Source of the DNA: Halarcobacter sp.
GTDB lineage: Bacteria > Campylobacterota > Campylobacteria > Campylobacterales > Arcobacteraceae
Direction: 5' to 3'
DNA length: 64,000 nucleotides
NCBI RefSeq assembly: GCF_963676935.1
Contig: NZ_OY781470.1
Span: 1,054,001 to 1,118,000, forward strand
The notes under the pieces were generated by a model. The model worked only from the letters and a program-made list of their open reading frames with translations, had not been told where the DNA came from and did no database searches. Made by a program: the position numbers and the translations under genes. Shown one piece after another: positions 1 to 10,309 of the stretch. Every line of letters begins with the position of its first letter. The stretch's first letter is position 1.

Positions 1-672
1 GGGAAGATCAATAGTGATTTTATCTTCATCTTTTGTTACTATAAATGATGCATTTTCATCTTTATAGTCAAAAGTTGAGATATCACATTTACTATTAGAT
101 AAAACCTCTACACTAATAATAGAGTGTTTTTCTCCCTCTATTCTAATATATTCACCAATTTTTAATATAACTGATGTTGTAAGCATTTCTGATGTATCAA
201 AAGCATCATAAATAAGATTAAGTGCTTTAATAAACTCACTAGCATTTATTTTAAATTCTGGAATTGAAGGGTCATAATTTTTTATAAACCTTGCTTGAGA
301 TTTAATTTTTTTACTAGATATTGCTAAATCAACAAGTGTAAATATATTTGTAATATTTGTGTTTTTAGTACTTAATTGTGAATCTTTTTTAACCATAGCA
401 CTTTTATAAAGTTTCATATGGATTTCATCTTCATCATTATATTTAACTGTAATTGCATAAAAAGTATAGTTTTTTATAGATAAATCAATGTAAGTACTCT
501 CTACACCATAAGTTTTTGGTGCATACTTTAATGCTAAATCAAAAAGCTCTTTTTGCTTAATTCTACTAAGCAAAAATTGAGCCTCATGATTAGAGTAAGT
601 TAATTTTCCTGCTGAGGAAAAAGATATTATTGGGTTAAGGTCTAACTCAACCCATTCTTCGTAAAAGTTCAT
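1..672 (-). CDS. PAS-like hypothetical protein, 3' end cut by the window
   Basis: The frame opens at an ATG just after the rpoD stop codon (one base between them) and runs off the left edge, so at least 224 residues are visible. The N-terminus (NPIISFSSAGKLTYSNHEAQ) looks like the start of a PAS fold; after that only a mixed alpha/beta sequence with no recognised catalytic motif can be seen. The tight coupling suggests co-transcription with rpoD. It could be the sensory part of a kinase whose catalytic domain lies outside the window. Function unknown. Confidence 0.7.
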   Translation of the reverse strand, partial: MNFYEEWVELDLNPIISFSSAGKLTYSNHEAQFLLSRIKQKELFDLALKYAPKTYGVESTYIDLSIKNYTFYAITVKYNDEDEIHMKLYKSAMVKKDSQLSTKNTNITNIFTLVDLAISSKKIKSQARFIKNYDPSIPEFKINASEFIKALNLIYDAFDTSEMLTTSVILKIGEYIRIEGEKHSIISVEVLSNSKCDISTFDYKDENASFIVTKDEDKITIDLP

Positions 673-673
673 A

Positions 674-2545
674 TTAGCTCTCTACGTAATTTTTAAGGTT
701 TTTACCAACTTTTGGATGTTTTAATTTTTTAATTGCACTTGATTCAATTTGTCTAACTCTTTCTCTTGTTACAGAAAGTTCTTTACCAATCTCTTCAAGT
801 GTTCTATCTGATGCATCATCCATAAGACCAAATCTCATTCTAACAACTGCTTGTTCTCTCTCATTTAACTGAGCTAAAATTTGATCTATTTGACCTTGTA
901 AATCCTCTTTCATGATATTATCAACTGGAGTTGGTGCCTTTTCATCAGGTACAAAATCTCCAAATTTACCATCATCATCTGAACCAATAGGCGCTTCAAG
1001 TGATACAGGCTCTTTAGTGATTTTAATTACTTGTTTAACTTTGTCAACTGGCAGTGCAACCTCTTTTGCAATCTCTTCTACATCCGGTTCTTTACCATTT
1101 TCTTGAATACCTTTTCTAATGATTTTATTGATTCTATTAATAGTTTCAATCATATGAATAGGGATTCTAATAGTTCTTGCTTGGTCGGCAATTGCTCTTG
1201 ATATAGCTTGTCTAATCCACCATGTTGCATAAGTAGAGAATTTATAACCTTTTTTATATTCAAACTTGTCAACAGCTTTCATAAGACCAATATTACCCTC
1301 TTGGATAAGGTCTAAGAATGGTAACCCTCTATTTGTGTATCTTTTTGCAATAGATACAACAAGTCTAAGGTTTGATTTAGCCATTCTTGTTTTAGCCTTA
1401 TCTGTAATTCTTTTACCACGTTTAATTTGCTCAAGAACATCCAGTAACTCTTCTGGCTCTAAATCAAATCCACCTTTACTAGCTTCTGCTGTTTGGAAAA
1501 GCTTTTTAATTTCCATGTAAGTAGAAACCATAGTAGCTTCTGGAACCATTGATGTAATTTGTACTTTAGAAAGATTTACAATGTTATCTAAAATCTTTTG
1601 GTGATTTTTAAGAAGAATATCATTAAAAAGTGGAAGTTTATATTCTAACTTTTTAAGTTCTGTTTCAAAACCTGATTCTGATTTAAGTGCAGTTTCCATA
1701 GCTCTTACTATTTCACTAATAAGTTTAGAAGTTGGACCTAAATCTAATAAAGCTTCTTTTAATACTCTTTTTTTGAATGCAACTGCAAGGTTAAATTGCA
1801 TTTGGTCAACATCACCATCAGATTTTGGCTCTTCTTTCGCTTGAAATTTTAACCAGTCTTTTTTCGCTTTTTCTAAAACTTTAAAAGCAGCAATAATAGT
1901 CTCTGCTCTTTTATCAAGTTTTTTTGTAGCTTTTTTTGAAGAGCTATCTTCATCTTCAGATTCAACATCATCATTTTCATCTGAATCATCATCATCACTG
2001 TCATTGGCATCATCTGAATCTTCATCATCAAAGTTTCTGAAAAGCTCTTTAACTTTTCTTTCTCTGTTTACTAAAGGTTCTTTATATTCTAAAATAAAGT
2101 CAATTAAGTACGGTACATAACAAATGGCATCAAGGATAACATCCTCTCCCATTTCTATTTTTTTAGAGATTTCAATCTCTTCCTCTTTTGTTAGAAGTGG
2201 GATTTGTCCCATCTCTCTAAGATACATTCTAACAGGAGAGTCAGATCTTGACCATTCAAGAAGTTCTTTACTTTTTAATAAGTCAAAAACATCTTCATCA
2301 TTTTCTTTTAATTTGTTTCTTAAATCCTCTTTTTTCTTCGCTTCTTCAGCATTCATTCTTTTTGCTTGTTCTTGTGAGCTAATTAAAGTTACATTGTATA
2401 GTTGAACAAGAGCTAAAAGTTTTTTTATGTTTGCTGATGAAGGAGCTTTAGGAAAGATTTTGATAAGTTTTTCATAAGTAAGAATTGAATCTTTGTATTC
2501 TTTTACAATATTTTCAATATCTTTATTTAAATCTTTAGTACTCAT
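674..2545 (-). CDS. rpoD: RNA polymerase primary sigma factor RpoD (sigma-70)
   Basis: This is the housekeeping sigma factor (623 aa) that directs core RNA polymerase to -10/-35 promoters. Region 1.2 is seen in [21 protein letters not shown]. Region 2 carries [20 protein letters not shown] and the DNA-melting stretch [19 protein letters not shown]. Region 4 ends with [19 protein letters not shown]. Between regions 1.2 and 2 lies the non-conserved region, here with a very acidic Asp/Glu/Ser stretch near residues 172-205. It is divergent from leuD, and a one-base gap separates it from the next gene downstream on its own strand. Confidence 0.98.
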   Translation of the reverse strand: MSTKDLNKDIENIVKEYKDSILTYEKLIKIFPKAPSSANIKKLLALVQLYNVTLISSQEQAKRMNAEEAKKKEDLRNKLKENDEDVFDLLKSKELLEWSRSDSPVRMYLREMGQIPLLTKEEEIEISKKIEMGEDVILDAICYVPYLIDFILEYKEPLVNRERKVKELFRNFDDEDSDDANDSDDDDSDENDDVESEDEDSSSKKATKKLDKRAETIIAAFKVLEKAKKDWLKFQAKEEPKSDGDVDQMQFNLAVAFKKRVLKEALLDLGPTSKLISEIVRAMETALKSESGFETELKKLEYKLPLFNDILLKNHQKILDNIVNLSKVQITSMVPEATMVSTYMEIKKLFQTAEASKGGFDLEPEELLDVLEQIKRGKRITDKAKTRMAKSNLRLVVSIAKRYTNRGLPFLDLIQEGNIGLMKAVDKFEYKKGYKFSTYATWWIRQAISRAIADQARTIRIPIHMIETINRINKIIRKGIQENGKEPDVEEIAKEVALPVDKVKQVIKITKEPVSLEAPIGSDDDGKFGDFVPDEKAPTPVDNIMKEDLQGQIDQILAQLNEREQAVVRMRFGLMDDASDRTLEEIGKELSVTRERVRQIESSAIKKLKHPKVGKNLKNYVES

Positions 2546-2583
2546 AAATGGGTGTTCCTCATATGTTGAAAGATAAGTCAGAT

Positions 2584-2589
2584 ATTATA
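2584..2589 (-). promoter_or_regulatory. -10 box of the rpoD promoter
   Basis: The plus strand reads ATTATA, so the minus strand has a perfect TATAAT about 39 bases upstream of the rpoD ATG. No convincing -35 is visible, as is usual for Campylobacterota sigma-70 promoters. An AGGAA ribosome site follows. Confidence 0.6.
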
Positions 2590-2714
2590 CCGAAATTTTT
2601 TAAAAATCTCTTTAAGAGAGTCTCTTTAATCTATAATTTTTAAAATTTTAGGTAAAATGCAAAGTTTTAGAAAATGAAATTAAAAAAAAAGTACTAAACT
2701 TAAGGAAATAAAAT

Positions 2715-3215
2715 ATGAGTAAGATTACTGGAAAAGTTTGGAATTTTGGGGCAAATATAGATACTGATGTTATCATTGCTGCAAGATATTTAAATAGTTC
2801 AGATCCAGAACATTTAGCAAAATATGTAATGGAAGACGCAGATCCTGATTTCCCAAAAAAATTACAAAAAGGTGATATTATTGTTGCTGGTGAAAATTTT
2901 GGTTGTGGTTCAAGTAGGGAACATGCTCCAATCGCACTAAAAGCTGCTGGAGTTGCTGCTGTAGTTGCTCCATCATTTGCAAGAATTTTTTATAGAAATG
3001 CATTTAATATGGGACTTCCAATTTTTGAATTACCTGAAGCATTGGAAATTAAAGAGGGTGAGGAGATTTCAATTGATTTAGCTGAAGGAATTATTACAAA
3101 TAATACTCAAAATAAAACATATAAATTTATTCCAATTCCTGAATTTATGCAAGAATTAATTCAAACTGGTGGATTAATCAATTATGCAAAAGCTGAAATG
3201 AAAAAGGAAAACTAA
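2715..3215 (+). CDS. leuD: 3-isopropylmalate dehydratase small subunit
   Basis: LeuD pairs with LeuC to isomerise 2-isopropylmalate to 3-isopropylmalate in leucine biosynthesis. The 166-residue length is that of the short bacterial/archaeal-type small subunit. The aconitase-swivel signature [14 protein letters not shown] is near residues 61-74, and the start [20 protein letters not shown] matches the family. A TAAGGAAAT ribosome site precedes the ATG. Two bases separate its stop from leuB, so they form an operon. No leuC is visible in the window. Confidence 0.95.
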   Translation: MSKITGKVWNFGANIDTDVIIAARYLNSSDPEHLAKYVMEDADPDFPKKLQKGDIIVAGENFGCGSSREHAPIALKAAGVAAVVAPSFARIFYRNAFNMGLPIFELPEALEIKEGEEISIDLAEGIITNNTQNKTYKFIPIPEFMQELIQTGGLINYAKAEMKKEN

Positions 3216-3217
3216 TA

Positions 3218-4288
3218 ATGAAAAAATATGATATCTCTATAATCAAAGGTGATGGTATTGGTCCAGAAATTGTTGATGAAGCAATTAAAGTTTTAGATGC
3301 AGTTTCATACTCTTGTGGATTTACTTTAGAATATAAAGAGTATTTAATGGGTGGAATTGCTATTGATGTTACAGGAACACCTTTACCTGATGAGACGGTA
3401 ACAGGAGTATTAAACTCAGATGCTTGCCTTTTTGGTGCTATTGGTGGAGAAAAATGGGACACTCTTCCTAGAAATTTAAGACCAGAAACTGGACTTTTAA
3501 ATTTCAGAGAAAAAATGGGTGTTTTTGCAAACCTTAGACCAGCAATTATTTATGATGAATTAGTTAATGCTTCAACACTTAAACCAGAAGTGATTGAGGG
3601 TGTTGATATTATGGTTGTAAGGGAATTAATTGGTGGGATATATTTTGGTCAACCAAGAGAAAATGACGGGTTTAAAGCATTTAATACTATGGTATATACA
3701 AAACCAGAGATTGAAAGAATTGGGAAACAAGCTTTTGAATTAGCAATGAAAAGAGATAAAAAAGTTTGTTCAGTTGATAAAGCAAATGTTCTTGAGGTTT
3801 CTCAACTTTGGAGAGATACTATGGAAGAGATTGCTAAAGGTTACCCAGAAGTTGAATTATCTCATATGTATGTTGATAATGCAGCCATGCAACTTGTAAG
3901 AAATCCAAAACAATTTGATGTTATTGTAACTGGAAATATTTTTGGAGATATCCTTTCTGATACTGCTTCAATGGTAGTTGGTTCAATTGGATTATTACCT
4001 TCAGCTTCAACTGGTGAAAAAACTGCTATTTATGAACCAATTCATGGTTCAGCTCCTGATATTGCAGGGCAAGGTATTGCAAATCCTATCGCAACAATTG
4101 AGAGTGCAGCTATGATGCTTAGATATTCACTTGGTGAAGATGAAGCATCAGATAAAATTGATGCAGCAATTAAAAAAGCACTTAAAGATGGATATAGAAC
4201 AAAAGATTTAGCTGCTTATGACGCTAAAGAAGTAGTTTCAACTGCAGAAATGGGTGATATAATCGCAAATAATGTTACACTAGTATAA
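3218..4288 (+). CDS. leuB: 3-isopropylmalate dehydrogenase
   Basis: LeuB is the NAD-dependent enzyme that oxidises and decarboxylates 3-isopropylmalate to 2-oxoisocaproate. Its 356 residues are full length. Family motifs are the N-terminal [12 protein letters not shown], the substrate loop GGEKWDTLP, the catalytic DKANVLEVS, the metal-binding NIFGDILSD and the NAD-binding [12 protein letters not shown]. It lies two bases downstream of leuD and is followed by a hairpin. Confidence 0.97.
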   Translation: MKKYDISIIKGDGIGPEIVDEAIKVLDAVSYSCGFTLEYKEYLMGGIAIDVTGTPLPDETVTGVLNSDACLFGAIGGEKWDTLPRNLRPETGLLNFREKMGVFANLRPAIIYDELVNASTLKPEVIEGVDIMVVRELIGGIYFGQPRENDGFKAFNTMVYTKPEIERIGKQAFELAMKRDKKVCSVDKANVLEVSQLWRDTMEEIAKGYPEVELSHMYVDNAAMQLVRNPKQFDVIVTGNIFGDILSDTASMVVGSIGLLPSASTGEKTAIYEPIHGSAPDIAGQGIANPIATIESAAMMLRYSLGEDEASDKIDAAIKKALKDGYRTKDLAAYDAKEVVSTAEMGDIIANNVTLV

Positions 4289-4291
4289 ATA

Positions 4292-4313
4292 GTTTAGGAC
4301 ACTTGTCCTAAAC
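4292..4313 (+). terminator. Hairpin after leuB
   Basis: A perfect 9-bp stem, GTTTAGGAC/GTCCTAAAC with a 4-base loop, starts three bases after the leuB stop codon. It lacks a long T-run, so it is a candidate or weak terminator. Confidence 0.5.
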
Positions 4314-4412
4314 GTATCTTTCAACCTCTTGAAATCCATTTATTTATAAATTATATGTTAAAATGTTTATTTACTCTTAATTATTAAGATATCTTACAAA
4401 ACTTGGAATAGT

Positions 4413-7055
4413 ATGAAAAAACATGATACTTTAGAAAAAATTTTAATTCCTATAATTTTAACTGGATTTGTATTTATTGTTAGTTTATATATTGGCATTG
4501 ATGTTATAGTTGGTTCATATATTGATAATAGAACAAAAATGTTTTTTGTATTTTATATGACATTATTATTGATTACACTTGTAATTATAGCAATATTTGT
4601 AACAAATAGATTTGTAAAAGTCCCAATGATTGAGTTAACAAGCTTTTTAGATAAAATTGAAAATGACCAATATGATTCTTTTAAAAAAGAGTTTGATAAT
4701 ACAGATATAGATAATTTTGTTGTTCAAGTTAATAAATTAATAAAATATTTAGCTAATAAAGATAAAAAAACAAATAGTTTAATTGAAATACTAAAAAGTT
4801 CAAATAAATCATTAGAAGAGTATCAAAAAGCTGTTGATGCTTCTGCAATGATATTGAAGTTTAATACGAATGGGAAAATAACATACGTAAATGATAAACT
4901 TTTAAAGAATACAGCTTATGAGGAAAATGAACTAGTTGATAAAAACTATAATATCTTAAGACATAAAGATATGGATGAACAATTTTTTATTAATCTTTGG
5001 GATACAATTAGAAACAAAAATATTTGGAATGGTGAAATTAAAAACCTAGATAAAAACAAAAATATTTTTTATACTTCAACAATAATCGTTCCAATATTAG
5101 ATTCAAGTGAAGAAATCATTGAGTATCTTTCTTTTTCAATAGATATTACAAAACAAATAGAATCAGTGAAAAAAGCAAAAGAAGCAGAGGCTTCAAAATC
5201 TATATTCCTCGCAAATATGTCCCATGAGATTAGAACTCCTTTAAATGGTATTTTAGGCTTTGCAAAACTTCTTGAAAATGGACAATTACCTAAAAAAGAG
5301 AAAGGGTATATAAATATAATAAACAGTAGTGCTAAATCTTTATTAGGAATTATTAACGATATTTTAGATATTTCAAAAATTGAAAGTGGAAAATTTGAAC
5401 TAGAAAAAAGAAGATTTAATCCTTTTAAAGAGTTTGAACCAGCTATTGAACTTTTTGTTGCAAAAGCAAATGAAAAAAATATTGATATTTTATTTTATAT
5501 TGATCCTAGTTTACCTAGTTCTATAATAGGAGATTCTTTAAAAATAAAACAAGTACTTTCAAATCTGATAGGAAATGCAATAAAATTTACACCAGAACAT
5601 GGTGATATTACAATACGAATAGAAGAAACAGAAAAAACTGATAAAAAGGTAAAAATACTTTTTAGTATAAAAGATAGTGGAATTGGTATTGCAAGAGAGA
5701 ATCAAAAATCGATTTTTGATCCTTTTTCTCAAGCAGATAGTAGTGTGACTAGAAAATTTGGTGGTACTGGCCTTGGACTTAGTATTAGTTCAAATATTAT
5801 CACCTTAATGGATTCTGAAATCCATTTAGATAGTCAAGAAGATAAAGGAAGTGAGTTTTATTTTGAACTTGAATTAGATTATGAAAAAAGTAAAAATTTA
5901 TATCCTCAAATAGATACTAATTCAAAAATTGCAATTTATTGTGAAGAGTATGATTGTAGTTCACAATTAGGAATAGCAAAAAAATATTTATCAAATTATA
6001 GCAATCCCGAAGTTACAAATACAATCAAAGGCTTAAATGATTATAGTTTGATAATTGGATGGTATGATGAGTTAACCTCTTTAAATTTAGATAAAATTGA
6101 AACACCTTTGATTTTCATTAGTGATTACAAAGATAAAAGTTTAGAGATATCTAATGAACATAGAATAATAAAATCTCCAATAAATCAATCTAAATTATAT
6201 GATGCTATTGTAGATATTTTAAATCCAGATATTGAAAAAGAAGTTCAAATAGATACTACACTTATAGAACACTCAAATATCTCTGCTTTAGTAGTTGAAG
6301 ATAATCCTGTAAATCAACATCTTATGGAAGCTATGCTTTCTCAGAAAAAAATAAAATCAAAATCTGCTGATAATGGTCAAATTGCAGTTGATAAAATCAA
6401 ATCAGGATTAGTTTTTGATATTATTTTTATGGATATAAATATGCCAGTAATGAATGGTATTGATGCAACACAAGAGATATTGAATTTTGAACATGAGAAC
6501 AACCTTGAACATACTCCAATTATTGCCTTAACAGCAAATGCTTTGTCTGGAGATAAAGAGAAGTTTTTAGAAGAGGGAATGGATGGATATATACCAAAAC
6601 CTTTTGAAGAGTATATGTTAGATGATGTATTGAATAAATTTTTAAATCTAAAAAATAAAAAAGAAAATGAAACTTCAAATAAAAATATTGAAACTATTGA
6701 AGAAGATTTTAGTATTGATATTGATGATTTTGAATATTCTATTGAAGATAGTGCAAAAAACTTAGGCTTAAAATTACCTATCTTTAAAACTATTTTAAAA
6801 ACTTTTATCACTTCAATCAATTTAGATTTAGAAAAATTAAATAATGCTATTGAAAAAAATGATTTTATAGAGATTCAATCAATAGCTCATAAAGTAAAAG
6901 GTGCATCTGGAAATCTTAAGATGGATACAATCTATAATTTAACGAAAAATATTGAATACGATGCAAAAGATAAAGTAGAAACAGATTATAAAGAAAAATA
7001 TAATCAATTAGTTTTACTAGTTGATAAAATAAAAAAAGTTTATGAGCAGAGTTAA
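4413..7055 (+). CDS. Membrane hybrid sensor histidine kinase (PAS-HisKA-HATPase-REC-HPt)
   Basis: This 880-residue phosphorelay kinase has two membrane segments (about residues 11-34 and 43-65). A PAS domain follows at about 135-250. HisKA has FLANMSHEIRTPLNGI with phospho-accepting His271. The ATPase domain has the N-box NLIGNAIKFTPEHG, the G1 box DSGIGIA and the G2 box FGGTGLGLSI. A region at about 505-605 looks like a degenerate receiver without the acidic pocket. A true receiver follows (VVEDNPVNQ, phospho-acceptor Asp674, Lys in YIPKPF), and a C-terminal HPt domain has HKVKGASGNL with His826. It is an orphan with no response regulator in the same operon, although an HD-GYP regulator is encoded nearby on the other strand. 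Its stop overlaps the convergent HIT gene by four bases. Confidence 0.93.
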   Translation: MKKHDTLEKILIPIILTGFVFIVSLYIGIDVIVGSYIDNRTKMFFVFYMTLLLITLVIIAIFVTNRFVKVPMIELTSFLDKIENDQYDSFKKEFDNTDIDNFVVQVNKLIKYLANKDKKTNSLIEILKSSNKSLEEYQKAVDASAMILKFNTNGKITYVNDKLLKNTAYEENELVDKNYNILRHKDMDEQFFINLWDTIRNKNIWNGEIKNLDKNKNIFYTSTIIVPILDSSEEIIEYLSFSIDITKQIESVKKAKEAEASKSIFLANMSHEIRTPLNGILGFAKLLENGQLPKKEKGYINIINSSAKSLLGIINDILDISKIESGKFELEKRRFNPFKEFEPAIELFVAKANEKNIDILFYIDPSLPSSIIGDSLKIKQVLSNLIGNAIKFTPEHGDITIRIEETEKTDKKVKILFSIKDSGIGIARENQKSIFDPFSQADSSVTRKFGGTGLGLSISSNIITLMDSEIHLDSQEDKGSEFYFELELDYEKSKNLYPQIDTNSKIAIYCEEYDCSSQLGIAKKYLSNYSNPEVTNTIKGLNDYSLIIGWYDELTSLNLDKIETPLIFISDYKDKSLEISNEHRIIKSPINQSKLYDAIVDILNPDIEKEVQIDTTLIEHSNISALVVEDNPVNQHLMEAMLSQKKIKSKSADNGQIAVDKIKSGLVFDIIFMDINMPVMNGIDATQEILNFEHENNLEHTPIIALTANALSGDKEKFLEEGMDGYIPKPFEEYMLDDVLNKFLNLKNKKENETSNKNIETIEEDFSIDIDDFEYSIEDSAKNLGLKLPIFKTILKTFITSINLDLEKLNNAIEKNDFIEIQSIAHKVKGASGNLKMDTIYNLTKNIEYDAKDKVETDYKEKYNQLVLLVDKIKKVYEQS

Positions 7056-7414
7056 TCTAAAAGATTAACTAACTCTTTACAAAATATATCAAAAGAGGGT
7101 AAATATAAATCACTCTCTCTTTGTTTTTTGCCCCACATTGGCTCAGGAAAATATGAATCTTCTTTAAATCTAGCCATAATATGAAAATGTACATGTGGGA
7201 GATAGTTTCCAAAAGAAGCTATATTTATTTTTTCTGGATTATAATAAGCTATCATTTTCTTTTCAATAATATCTAAAGTATTAAAAATATCTTGTTTTAT
7301 ATTTGTTGGACATTGTGATAACTCTTTATAATTATCATTTGTGAATATTTTAAGCCAAGGTATTTCACTCTTTTCAATTTGTATATTAATATATTCATTC
7401 GTGAAAATCGTCAT
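7052..7414 (-). CDS. HIT-family nucleotide hydrolase
   Basis: A 120-residue histidine-triad protein, of the fold that hydrolyses dinucleoside polyphosphates or nucleotide conjugates. The triad HVHFHIM (H-x-H-x-H) is near residues 74-80, preceded by YLP and followed by ARF as in Ap4A hydrolase-like members. The gene overlaps the upstream HD-GYP gene by 20 bases on the same strand, so the two are probably translated together. The substrate cannot be told from the sequence. Confidence 0.85.
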   Translation of the reverse strand: MTIFTNEYINIQIEKSEIPWLKIFTNDNYKELSQCPTNIKQDIFNTLDIIEKKMIAYYNPEKINIASFGNYLPHVHFHIMARFKEDSYFPEPMWGKKQRESDLYLPSFDIFCKELVNLLD

Positions 7415-8435
7415 ATATTTTCCTTATTTTATCAATTGCATTTAAAAACAAATCAACCAATACTGGGTCAAAATGTTTCCCTTTTTGAGATATTAGAAAA
7501 TCTGATGCTTCTTCAAAACTCCATGGGTTTTTATAAGGTCTTTTAGAAGTTAAGGCATCAAATACATCAGTAATAGAAACTATTCTTGCACTAATCGGAA
7601 TCTCATCACCCTTTTTCCTATTTGGATAGCCTGTACCATCATATTTTTCATGGTGATTATAAGCAATTTTTTCACCCTCGATCAAATAAGGACTTTGAGT
7701 ATCTTTTAATATCTCTTTTCCAATAAAAGCATGAGAGCGCATCAGTTTTGTTTCTTCTTCATCTAAAGATGACTCTTTTAATAATATATTATCTGGAATA
7801 CCAACTTTACCAATATCATGAAAGGGAGATGAATAAAATATTATCTCTTGCATCTTTTCATCTAAACCATATTCATTTGCAAGAATTTTTGAATAGTGAG
7901 CAACTCTTGTAGTGTGATTAGAAGTTTCTTCATCTTTATATTCTGCTGCTCGACCTAAAACCATTAGTGTTTCATGTTCTCTATTTAAAATCTCTTTTGT
8001 TGCATGTGCTACTTCACTTTCTAAATGTAAAGCTTTATCTTTCAGTTTAAGTTGTGCTTCTCTAAGACTGATTAAATTTAAACTGCGTGCTTTAAATTCT
8101 GCTATATCTATGGGTTTTGATAAAAAATCAGTTGCACCAGCTTCTAGAGCATTTAGTTTTACTTCTTGAACATCACCAACTGCAGTGATAACAACTATGG
8201 GAATCTCTTTGTACTCTTTTCTAAATCTTTTTATTAATTCAATACCATCAATTTCAGGCATCATATAATCAGTGTATAATATATCAATATCGTTTTTTAA
8301 TGCATAATCTAACCCTTCCAAAGGGTTTTCAAAAGTGGTTATTGAAAGATTAAATTCAGCTGCATAAGCTTGTAATAGCATCAAGTTTACGGGTTCATCA
8401 TCTATATATACAGCTTTTATATTTTCTAAATTCAT
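7395..8435 (-). CDS. Response regulator with HD-GYP cyclic-di-GMP phosphodiesterase domain
   Basis: The protein has 346 residues. An N-terminal receiver (VYIDDEPVN, phospho-acceptor Asp56 in YTDYMMPEIDG, Lys in LSKPID) joins through a coiled coil (about 122-155) to an HD-GYP domain. That domain has HD at 206-207 (FHDIGKVGIPDN), the HHEKYDGTGYP signature at 261-271 and a conserved DVFDALTSKRPYK. It probably degrades c-di-GMP in response to a kinase signal; the hybrid kinase at 4.4-7.1 kb is a possible partner, which is an inference from proximity only. Confidence 0.93.
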   Translation of the reverse strand: MNLENIKAVYIDDEPVNLMLLQAYAAEFNLSITTFENPLEGLDYALKNDIDILYTDYMMPEIDGIELIKRFRKEYKEIPIVVITAVGDVQEVKLNALEAGATDFLSKPIDIAEFKARSLNLISLREAQLKLKDKALHLESEVAHATKEILNREHETLMVLGRAAEYKDEETSNHTTRVAHYSKILANEYGLDEKMQEIIFYSSPFHDIGKVGIPDNILLKESSLDEEETKLMRSHAFIGKEILKDTQSPYLIEGEKIAYNHHEKYDGTGYPNRKKGDEIPISARIVSITDVFDALTSKRPYKNPWSFEEASDFLISQKGKHFDPVLVDLFLNAIDKIRKIYDDFHE

Positions 8436-8768
8436 TATAATAACCTTATGTTAAAAATATATAATAACCAATTTGATATTATAAAATAATAAATAAAGAT
8501 ATAATATGAATATATAAAGTTTAGTATGTAAATTAAACAATATTTAAGCAAAAATTAATTATAATCCGTTTCCATTTTTCCAACCATTAGAGAATTTTTT
8601 ATAAAATCTTTTTGTGTTTTATAAAGGGTTGGGAAGAACCTGAAAAACAAATATGACTATATCGTTGTCTTTGTTTGCTCTGTTGATTTATAAAAACAAA
8701 GACTTTTGTTTTTCATTGAGCAGTTTTTCCCTGTTGGAAGTGGTAATATACACAAAAAGGACAGACTG
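8436..8768 (+). promoter_or_regulatory. Promoter and long structured 5' leader of the rpmJ-rplQ operon
   Basis: This 333-base gap has no gene. A TATAAT box at 8560-8565 implies a transcript starting near 8572 with a leader of almost 200 bases. Hairpin A pairs CCAACC (8581-8586) with GGTTGG (8628-8633) and contains a perfect inner stem, 8599-8607 with 8618-8626. Hairpin B pairs GTCTTTGTTT (8667-8676) with AAACAAAGAC (8694-8703), and its loop bases GCTC (8677-8680) can pair with GAGC at 8718-8721, which would form an H-type pseudoknot. The alpha operon of E. coli is known to be controlled by S4 binding a leader pseudoknot, and rpsD lies in this operon, so an autoregulatory site is a reasonable inference. 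Confidence 0.6.
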
Positions 8769-8882
8769 ATGAAAGTTAGAGCTTCAGTAAAGAAAATGTG
8801 TGATAAATGTAAAGTTATCAAAAGAAGAGGTATCGTAAGAGTAATCTGCGAAAACAAAAAACATAAACAGAGACAAGGATAA
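8769..8882 (+). CDS. rpmJ: 50S ribosomal protein L36
   Basis: The protein has only 37 residues, starting [20 protein letters not shown] and ending KHKQRQG. The zinc ligands are the pair in CDKC, a third Cys in VICEN and a His near the end. It is the first gene of the operon and lies three bases before rpsM. Unlike in many bacteria, infA and map are not directly upstream; the leader and an opposite-strand regulator gene are there instead. Confidence 0.96.
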   Translation: MKVRASVKKMCDKCKVIKRRGIVRVICENKKHKQRQG

Positions 8883-8885
8883 TCG

Positions 8886-9254
8886 ATGGCAAGAATTGCA
8901 GGTGTTGATTTACCAAACAAAAAAAGAATGGAGTATGCTTTAACATATATTTATGGTATAGGTTTACATAATTCAAGATTAATCTTAGATGCTGTTGGAA
9001 TTGATTACAACAAAAGAGCACACGAACTAACAGAAGATGAAGCAGCAGCAATTAGACAAGAGATCCAAAAAAACTATATGGTTGAGGGTGATCTTAGAAA
9101 AAAAGTTGCTATGGATATCAAATCTTTAATGGACTTAGGTTCATATAGAGGTTTAAGACACAGAAAAGGTTTACCTTGTAGAGGGCAAAAGACTAAAACT
9201 AATGCACGTACTAGAAAAGGTAAAAAGAAAACTGTTGGTGCAGCAGCTAAGTAA
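8886..9254 (+). CDS. rpsM: 30S ribosomal protein S13
   Basis: A 122-residue S13 protein of the 30S head, contacting tRNA and forming bridges to the 50S subunit. Recognised from [14 protein letters not shown], the helix-hairpin [11 protein letters not shown] and the basic tail [20 protein letters not shown]. It lies between rpmJ and rpsK with short gaps, as in the standard alpha-operon order. Confidence 0.98.
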   Translation: MARIAGVDLPNKKRMEYALTYIYGIGLHNSRLILDAVGIDYNKRAHELTEDEAAAIRQEIQKNYMVEGDLRKKVAMDIKSLMDLGSYRGLRHRKGLPCRGQKTKTNARTRKGKKKTVGAAAK

Positions 9255-9264
9255 GGATTAACGT

Positions 9265-9657
9265 ATGGCAAAAAGAAAAGTAACTAGAAAAAAAGTAGTA
9301 AAAAAGAATATTGCTGACGGTATTGTTCATATAGCAGCAACATTCAACAACACAATGGTAACTGTAACTGATGCAGCAGGTAATGCTATCGCATGGTCAA
9401 GTGCAGGAAACTTAGGATTCAAAGGTTCTAAAAAATCTACTCCGTTTGCAGCGCAACAAGCAGTTGAAGATGCAATGACTAAAGCAATGGAACATGGTAT
9501 TAAAAATGTTGGTATTAAAATCCAAGGACCAGGTTCAGGTAGAGATACAGCAGTTAAATCTGTTGGAGCAATGGAAGGTATTACAGTTAAATGGTTTAAA
9601 GATGTTACACCATTACCACATAACGGTTGTAGACCTCCTAAAAGAAGAAGAGTGTAA
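9265..9657 (+). CDS. rpsK: 30S ribosomal protein S11
   Basis: A 130-residue S11 protein of the 30S platform. It has the conserved core [20 protein letters not shown], the loop [11 protein letters not shown] and the C-terminal [14 protein letters not shown] short gap follows rpsM, with a GGATT-type ribosome site. Confidence 0.98.
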   Translation: MAKRKVTRKKVVKKNIADGIVHIAATFNNTMVTVTDAAGNAIAWSSAGNLGFKGSKKSTPFAAQQAVEDAMTKAMEHGIKNVGIKIQGPGSGRDTAVKSVGAMEGITVKWFKDVTPLPHNGCRPPKRRRV

Positions 9658-9667
9658 GGAGTAGTTA

Positions 9668-10294
9668 ATGGCTAGATATAGAGGACCAAGAGAAAAGATT
9701 GAAAGAAGATTGGATGCAGACCTTGGATTAAAAGGTGAAAGAAGACTTAACGGAAAATCTGCATTAGAAAAAAGACCATTTGCTCCAGGACAACACGGAC
9801 AAAGAAGAGGTAAAATCTCTGAGTATGGTTTACAATTAAGAGAAAAACAAAAAGCTAAATTCATGTATGGTGTTTCTGAAAAACAATTCAGAAAATACTT
9901 TAAAGAAGCAGCAAGAAGAGATGGTAATACAGGGGCAAACCTTATTACATTAATTGAACAAAGATTAGATAACGTTGTATATAGAATGGGATTTGCTACA
10001 ACTAGAGCAAACGCTAGACAATTTACAACTCATGGACATGTTTTAGTAGACGGTAAGAAAGTTGATATTCCATCTTTCGTTGTAAAACCTGGACAAAAAA
10101 TTGAAATTAAAGAAAAATCTAAAACTAACCCACAAATTGTAAGAGCATTAGAACTTACAAACCAAACTGGTCTTGTTGACTGGGTTGATGTAGATAAAGA
10201 CAAAGTATTCGGAATTTTTACAAGAATCCCAACTAGAGAAGAAGTTGTTATTCCTGTTGAAGAAAGATTAATCGTAGAGTTATATTCTAAATAA
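9668..10294 (+). CDS. rpsD: 30S ribosomal protein S4
   Basis: A 208-residue S4 protein, a primary 16S rRNA binder. It starts [20 protein letters not shown] and has an S4 RNA-binding domain at about residues 98-160 ([20 protein letters not shown], then [11 protein letters not shown]). S4 is the known translational repressor of the alpha operon in E. coli, which gives the structured leader upstream of rpmJ a possible ligand. Confidence 0.98.
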   Translation: MARYRGPREKIERRLDADLGLKGERRLNGKSALEKRPFAPGQHGQRRGKISEYGLQLREKQKAKFMYGVSEKQFRKYFKEAARRDGNTGANLITLIEQRLDNVVYRMGFATTRANARQFTTHGHVLVDGKKVDIPSFVVKPGQKIEIKEKSKTNPQIVRALELTNQTGLVDWVDVDKDKVFGIFTRIPTREEVVIPVEERLIVELYSK

Positions 10295-10309
10295 TAAGCA
10301 AGGTAGGCT

